A program made the translations under genes and the position numbers. Shown here piece after piece: positions 58,641-64,000 of a stretch of 64,000 nucleotides of DNA (positions are counted from its first letter, which is position 1; each line of letters starts with the position of its first letter). Source of the stretch: Bubalus kerabau (taxonomy: Eukaryota > Chordata > Mammalia > Artiodactyla > Bovidae); the NCBI RefSeq assembly GCF_029407905.1, contig NC_073643.1, positions 31,896,001 through 31,960,000 of the forward strand, read 5' to 3'. Under the pieces are notes generated by a model. The model did no database searches. It saw nothing but the letters and a program-made list of their open reading frames with translations, and was not told where the DNA came from.

Positions 58641-59154
58641 TTTGGTTCTGACCACTAATGTTTGATCACAGTAAAGCATAGCACCTCTTGTTTTTGTAGG
58701 CTGCTCATCAATAAACACCCTTGTTTTTCGGGAGATCGGGAAGAGCCATGCCCTTCGGGGGACCTTGATTGGTGTGTGTCACAAGGAAGATGTCTTTTAT
58801 TTCATTCCCAAGTGAAAGCCCATCTTCCTCTGGGGCGGGGCAGGGTGATTTGTTGATGATCCAGCTGTGGCTTGCCTTCATTCCACTGGAAGCTGGAATA
58901 TTCTATCCCAGGTGGAAGTGTGACTACACACAGGTTGGGTTTCCCCTGGCAAGACCTGTTTGTGTTTGTTCTGCAACTGGCCCTATCTTTCTCTTCTCCT
59001 CCTCAAGTTTACAGGTTTGGAGAAAAGAGCTTGCTGGTGGTGAAGATGTACAAAATTTTCCATGCTGACCGTTGTTCTGGGCTTACAGAGGACCCATGGG
59101 CAAATGCTTATGTCTTAGGGAGAAAACTGAAGTTACTTTTAAGACTTTAAGTTT
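58641..59154. other. Unique non-coding sequence
   Basis: No gene recognised. Overlapping + frames at 58769-59068 and 58872-59150 have no domain, and being open in two frames argues against coding. Confidence 0.5.
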
Positions 59155-59162
59155 TTTGTGTA

Positions 59163-59480
59163 GGTCTCCCACATTGTAGGCAGATTCTTTACCAGCTGAG
59201 CCACGAGGGAAGCACAAGAATACTGGAGTGGTGGGTAGTCTATCCCTTCTCCAGCAGATCTTCCCGACCCAGGAATCGAACCTGGATCTCCCACATTGCA
59301 GGCAGATTCTTTACCAGCTAAGCCACAAGGGAAGCACAAGAATACTGGAGTGGGTAGTCTATCCCTTCTCCATCGGATCTTCCCGACCCAGGAATTGAAC
59401 CTGGATCTCCTCCATTGCAGGCGGATTCTTTACCGACTGAGCTACGGATTCTTTACTGACTGAGCTACCAGGGAAGCCCA
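59163..59480 (-). mobile_element. Tandem array of tRNA-derived SINE heads with 8-bp TSD
   Basis: Three tRNA-Glu-like SINE head units follow one another in antisense: each has 'ttctttacc-g-c-gagc' (A-box side) and 'gatcttcccgacccaggaa' (B-box side). Unit starts at 'gaagcac' are at 59209 and 59331 (122-bp period), with a last partial-to-full unit to 59480. The last unit holds an extra 25-26-bp duplication ('cggattctttac..gagctac' twice, 59421-59470). The block is flanked by TTTGTGTA at 59155-59162 and 59481-59488. The BovB-derived 3' body is absent. Confidence 0.92.
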
Positions 59481-59488
59481 TTTGTGTA

Positions 59489-59599
59489 CTCATATCAGGT
59501 TTAATTAAAGAAGATATTATGGGGAATTTTTCATAATACATTAAGTGGAGGAAAATACATAATAAAGTGTTTACAGTGCTCTGTATTCTTTTTTTTTTT
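59489..59599. other. Short spacer with T-run
   Basis: AT-rich spacer with a T12 run near 59588. Confidence 0.5.
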
Positions 59600-59745
59600 T
59601 AGAATGAGAGGCTGGGCAGGGCCAGTGGAGATACGTAGTTGAGCTAAAGGCTGGAGAGTTGTCCAGTGGCCAGATCATGAGGGCCCTGTATGGGCTAAGG
59701 GCAAGTTTTGATCTCTTTCCCCCCAAGTACTGGGGAGTCACTAAA
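59600..59745 (-). mobile_element. L2 LINE fragment, antisense
   Basis: 'ggccagatcatgagggccct', 'gtatgggctaagggcaagtt' and 'tactggggagtcactaaa' follow antisense L2 order. Confidence 0.65.
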
Positions 59746-60640
59746 AGCATGCAAGTGCAGAGTGAGTGCAGGGTGAGCATGCCCCTCATGCATGTGTGTG
59801 TCTGAGACAGACAGTGACTGGCTGAGAGAGAGAGAACAGTGATGAGTGGTGACTGCCTTTGCCGTGTGTTTTTTGACTGCTGGGGAAGGACCTCCACAGG
59901 TGAGAGTGAGTATGAGACAGTATGGAACCCTCTTCCATCTCCTCCCACTTTCTGCTAAGTTACTTGTCAATCAGGAGCTCACCGTTCCCATTTCAAAGCA
60001 GGGTAATACATTGGGGTAAGTATTTATGAAGTGCCGAGCTTTTTGATCGATACCTATGTTGTTTTAAAGGAGCCAATGACTTAGAATTGTTCTGTTATTG
60101 AAAGACTTAAGTTATTGAAAGACAAACTTACTGTGTGCCAGTGTGGAAAGAAGAAACAAAGTATAATTTTTGCATCAGGCAAATGATATACAGCTATAAT
60201 CCTCAAGTAATCAAGCTGTTTCTACAAAGTTGTTTTGTTCTTTGAAAGACTTAAAGTATAAAAAGTTAATTTACTTATAGAATCTCATGAAGAGGACTTT
60301 TTAAAAGTAAGGTGGACTGTTCAGTTGCTTTGAGGAATCTTAATTCAGTGCATGAGATTCTGTAACACTGTGTTTGGGACATGAGAGATGTCATGAATCG
60401 CTGTTCTCAAGACATTTCTGGTCTGAAAAAGAGGCAATCAAGCCAGTAATAAATGAGTGTCAATGAATGCACGACAAATGTCTTCCTCTTTTTGAAGTTA
60501 GCTTTTTGAAGATAGCTTTTTCATATTCTATAACCAATATTGGAGAAGTTGCTTTGTTTTGGAAAAGAAAAATATAAACAATTCTAAAGAAAAATAGCAC
60601 CTAATCCCATTTCCTCCAAGGCAAACTCTGTCCATTTTAT
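59746..60640. other. Unique non-coding sequence
   Basis: No gene or clear repeat recognised. Confidence 0.5.
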
Positions 60641-60900
60641 TTTTTTGTTTTTTTTTTTTTGATGCATATATTTAATGCTTATGCAACTGAGAGTCTACTT
60701 TAGCTATGATTTTTCTATCTTGCTTATTTCATGTCACATTATAACTGTCATCTGCACACATTTCTCTATTCCCATAATTATTTTAATAACTACAAGATAC
60801 TCCAGATTGGGCTATCATTGACTTGCTTTTTTTATTCTGCTGGGATTCACATTTTAGGTAAAATAGATTCATCAAGTTTATCTCTTTTATGTCTTGAACC
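60641..60900 (-). mobile_element. Possible L1M 3' fragment, antisense
   Basis: A T-run followed by 'tgcatatatttaatgcttat' and 'cacatttctctattcccata', 'tgggattcacattttaggta' resembles decayed L1M. Weak. Confidence 0.35.
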
Positions 60901-61400
60901 ATCTTGTATACTTCACTGTTGTCATAAAACATTAATGGGAAACTGAGAATTTTTTTTTTTTAAAGCATTTGTCTGTCTGTATATGTCTGTGAACTTTACC
61001 ATCAAAAAAAAAAAACAAAACAAAACAAAAAACAAAACAGTGAACCTTGTTACAACAACTTTACTTTCTTGGGAGAATAACAAAAGATATTTGATGAGTT
61101 TTTTTTTCTGGCATATTCTGTCATTGGACATGTAGCTCCTACTCTGAAGTTGGTTAATAAAGAACATCCTCCAGATCCAAGAAAACTCTTTGGTTCTAAT
61201 GTGGGAGAACTTTGTGCCTGATTTTGGAACTTCCAGAGGTTGCCATTTCTTGCTCCCAGCACACCCTTCTGCAGTGACATTTTAAATCTACAAATTATTT
61301 ATTTTTCTTATTTTTTTTTTAAAGTCCTTATTATAAGGTTATTTTAAAGTGACTATTGTAACTTCTACCTTAAGACAGGGACTTGATTGTACTGGCTAAG
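60901..61400. other. Unique sequence with A-rich low-complexity patch
   Basis: No gene recognised. An A-rich (AAAAC)n-type patch lies at 61003-61040 and several A/T runs occur. Confidence 0.5.
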
Positions 61401-61640
61401 AAAAACCATCATCGTTTTCTTTCTTTTACAGTGGCACTATTTTCCACTACTTTACATAGGAGAAATCACAGTGTGTTATGTTTCAGTATGTAAAACCTCC
61501 AATCAATTTTCTAAGGCAGAAGTTAGCCTTAGAAATGATGGTGACGATCATTTTGTAATCCATAAAAATAGTGAATCAGTGTGTTTTACACCTGAAACTA
61601 ATAGAATAAGTCAAATTATACTTTCAACAAAAGGAGGGTG
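61401..61640 (+). mobile_element. Possible old L1 3' end, sense
   Basis: The terminal 'cagtgtgttttacacctgaa', 'actaatagaataagtcaaat' and 'tatactttcaacaaaagg' match the last 60 bp pattern of L1 3' UTRs ('..tacacctgaaactaat..'). The upstream part is not recognisable. Confidence 0.45.
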
Positions 61641-61658
61641 ATGAAGAAAAGAAAGAAG

Positions 61659-61890
61659 CAGCAGCTGGCAAATTATGGCCCTGGGCTCCCATCCGGCCCA
61701 CTGCCTGCTTCTGTAAATAAAGTTTTATCAAAACATAGAACCCATTTGTCTACTTTTCCCCTTTGGTTGCTTTCCTACTGCAGTGGGAGAGTAGGGTAAT
61801 TGTCAGAGGGAACTTAGAACAGCTGCAAAAGCTACAGAATCTAAATTATTCACTGCCTGGCCCTTAAGCGAAAAAGGTTGCTCACCCCTG
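61659..61890 (-). mobile_element. hAT-type MITE (MER3/MER58-like), antisense
   Basis: It starts 'cagcagctggcaaattatgg' and ends 'aaaggttgctcacccctg', complementary-type termini to the copy at 46.74 kb. It contains 'cttctgtaaataaagtttta' and 'actgcctggcccttaagcga'. About 232 bp. No exact 8-bp TSD seen. Confidence 0.75.
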
Positions 61891-62017
61891 TTCTCAAATA
61901 TGAACGAAGTATGGTAAAATGCCTTATATATACTTATATAACCATCACATTAAGAATGTAAAAATGTTTAAACTATTGATTTGTTACCAATTAATATGGC
62001 CTCAACATGCATTTGTT

Positions 62018-62131
62018 ATTATTATTTTTTTAATGTGGATTTTTATTTTAAATCACCAAGAATATCTGTGACACATTATTATTTTTTTAATGTGGATTTT
62101 TATTTTAAATCACCAAGAATATCTGTGACAC
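62018..62131. repeat. 57-bp perfect tandem duplication
   Basis: Positions 62018-62074 and 62075-62131 are identical copies of a 57-bp AT-rich unit that begins ATTATTATTTT and ends CTGTGACAC. Because 57 is a multiple of three, the + strand frame through it shows a repeated 19-residue block. There is no evidence that it is translated. Confidence 0.97.
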
Positions 62132-62394
62132 ATACCCTTTTGTTGCTGGCTTTTCAAAACCTCTGTAGAAGTTTCTGACGTTCTTCTGATTATATTGGCA
62201 CTGGACACTTTCTCCTCACACTTTTAATTGAAAATATTGTATTATATTTTAAAGCATGTCATGAACTTTGTTCTTTTATAAGCAACAACCAAAAGTGCTT
62301 GAGTTAGAAATAAGTCTATTCTGTAAATTTTGTATATTAGAAGCCAAGAGGCATTCAACTAAGAAAATGTCTCCTGAATCGACATTCCCTGACA

Positions 62395-62500
62395 TCAGCT
62401 CATATTTCACTTCTTAGAGGCTCAGTGTTCATATCCATAAATTGGGAATCGGATCTCTTCACAAGGCTATGTGAAGATGAAGTAAAGAAAGATACACTCG
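62395..62500 (+). mobile_element. MIR SINE fragment
   Basis: 'tcacttcttagaggctcagt', 'gttcatatccataaattggg', 'aggctatgtgaagatgaagt' follow MIR order. Confidence 0.5.
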
Positions 62501-62781
62501 ACACATTTGGGGACACATTAGCTGGCTGTCCCCTTTCTCTTTTCTACTCTTAGCATAATTAGAGGAGCTGATAATCACAATTGTAACATACCTTTAGGGA
62601 TTTTTTCAAATTTACCAATTTACGTGCAGTATTCCCAAGAATCAAGTATAATTTTGGAACCAGGTTCAAATTAGAAAAGGTCTGTGTATTTGGATACGAG
62701 ATACTGGCAATTGTAACAAACATTTCTGAGTCTCAGAGGCTTATCTTAATGCAGGTATTATTTGTGAGCCACCTCTGTCTA
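62501..62781. other. Short unique stretch
   Basis: No gene or clear repeat recognised. Confidence 0.5.
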
Positions 62782-62990
62782 GTGTTTCCCTGGTGGCTCA
62801 GATGGTAAAGCGTCTGCCTGCAATGTGGGAGACCCCAGGTTTGATTCCTGCGTCGGGAAGATCCCCTGGAGAAGGAAGTGGCAATCCACTCCAGGACTCT
62901 TGCCTGGAAAATCCCATGGACGGAGGAGCCTGGTAGGCTACAGTCCATGGGGTCACAAAGAGTTGGACGTGACTGAGCAACTTCACTTTG
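62782..62990 (+). mobile_element. Bov-tA SINE, sense
   Basis: tRNA-Glu head 'tttccctggtggctcagatg', B-box region 'aggtttgattcctgcgtcgg', then the BovB-derived body 'gacggaggagcctggtaggc' to 'gacgtgactgagcaacttca'. A complete copy. TSD is not clear, with only about TCTGTC shared near the ends. Confidence 0.95.
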
Positions 62991-64000
62991 TTTCTGTCCC
63001 ATGGGGTGGGGAATGGGATGTGGTGGTCTGCTCCATGTGGTGTTTCAGGGACCCTGACTCTTACTACCCAGTGACTCTACCATCTTGCAGGCCCTGGAGT
63101 TCTTCCCTGGACTCCTGGGCCCACAACCCAGGCTTCTGGGTCAGGATGAAGTAACACACCCACTTCCATCTATTTGGCCAGAACTCAGCCGCAAGGACCC
63201 ACCTAGCTAGAAGTACATCCCATCTGTGCACCCAACAAATGGGTGGAGATTTGATGAACATTTAACCAGTCTCTGCCAGTCTGACCACATCTTCTTGAGT
63301 TATTTAGCAGGACACATACTTAAGGCCTACACTGCACAGAGATAGATGCTAGTAATCCCAGAACCTGTCTTTCACAGGTACCCATGTAAATAACACTGGG
63401 AGACAGTCATGCTGGGTAGGGACAATCAATCTGTATACTTGTTTAAATAAATTTTTTAAATTATCATGGGATCTGAATCTTCCCCCACATATTGTATGCC
63501 ATTTACATAGTTTGGCATTCTGAAATTGCAGATCTATCATAGAATCAGTTTAGATACATGCATAAAAAACGTTGCATGCAGTGGCATTTTCATTCCCAAA
63601 GTGGTCTATGTGGACTTGTATTTATTTTGCTGTATTGTAAAAGCAGAAGTCATACGCAGTGTTGATTGGAATTTTTATCCATGCGGACAGATAGAACATT
63701 TGTAAAATACTACCACTATCATTTACTTCAAAGTGCACACCTTACAATGAACCAGATCAGGACCATTTTCAATTTTTTAATACCTCTCGTGGATCTGTGC
63801 ACACCTTTTTTAAGTTATTCATTTTAAATGATGATTATATGAATATTTTAGGATTATAATCACCATTAAATGAAGGACTAAATTTATCATACCAAAATAG
63901 AAATTTAATTTAAAGTAGAAAGAACTTGATTGCAAGGTTTAGTAGACTGGAAACAAGACACATGAGAGGATATTAAAGTACACTTTTTAAAAGACCCTGA
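62991..64000. other. Unique non-coding sequence to the window edge
   Basis: No gene or clear repeat recognised. Frames at 63064-63261 (-) and 63349-63540 (-) lack support. Confidence 0.5.

Noticed and set aside
1..64000. CRISPR arrays, bacterial operons, phage or viral genomes, rRNA and tRNA genes
   Set aside because: No direct-repeat/spacer array, no dense coding and no tRNA cloverleaf outside SINE heads. The repeat content is that of a ruminant chromosome.

Overview
The window looks like nuclear DNA from a pecoran ruminant (cattle, sheep, goat or deer kind). It carries BovB (RTE-class) LINEs, the BovB-dependent SINEs Bov-tA and Bov-A2, and the 3' end of the cetartiodactyl L1, together with old pan-mammalian repeats (MIR, L2, MER20, MLT1). 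These features do not allow a species call. I find no supportable protein-coding gene, rRNA or tRNA gene, CpG island or CRISPR array. The sequence is AT-rich and reads as intergenic or deep intronic DNA. Every long open frame with recognisable protein similarity belongs to a dead transposon: BovB reverse transcriptase or mariner transposase.

Layout. 0-7 kb: an L1 3' end, MIR, MER20 and otherwise unique sequence with a (CA)n tract. 6.9-9.6 kb: an old L2 split by a 2.1-kb antisense BovB. 9.6-15 kb: mostly unique, with MIR and L1M remnants and a G-rich tract beside a hairpin. 15.2-16.6 kb: two Bov-A2 SINEs with target-site duplications (TSDs), around an L2. 18.1-21.3 kb: a small retrocopy-like insert, a Bov-tA, and an MLT1 LTR split by an antisense BovB. 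22-25.2 kb: a conserved-looking stretch with a perfect SOX-like inverted repeat, then four SINEs, two of them inside an L1M. 27-28.1 kb: microsatellite DNA with a 24-bp palindrome, then a CpG-retaining stretch that is the best candidate for a conserved non-coding element. 30.5-31.4 kb: a three-level nest (L2, then Bov-tA minus, then Bov-tA plus). 31.4-39 kb: a repeat-poor block. 41.7-43.8 kb: an L1 3' end interrupted by a sense BovB. 46.7-48.4 kb: a hAT element abutting a nearly full-length mariner. 48.4-54.3 kb: SINE and BovB fragments, a 1.3-kb antisense BovB, and L1 pieces. 55-62 kb: MIR, L2, MER20, a tandem array of tRNA-derived SINE heads with its own TSD, a hAT element and a 57-bp tandem duplication. 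62.8 kb: a last Bov-tA, then unique sequence.

Nothing here forms a working gene system. The value of the window is its insertion record, since several nests give relative ages, plus a few stretches (22.1-22.5, 27.4-28.1 and 31.4-39 kb) whose base composition and repeat avoidance suggest regulatory constraint. Repeat family names are from memory of consensus sequences and should be confirmed with RepeatMasker.
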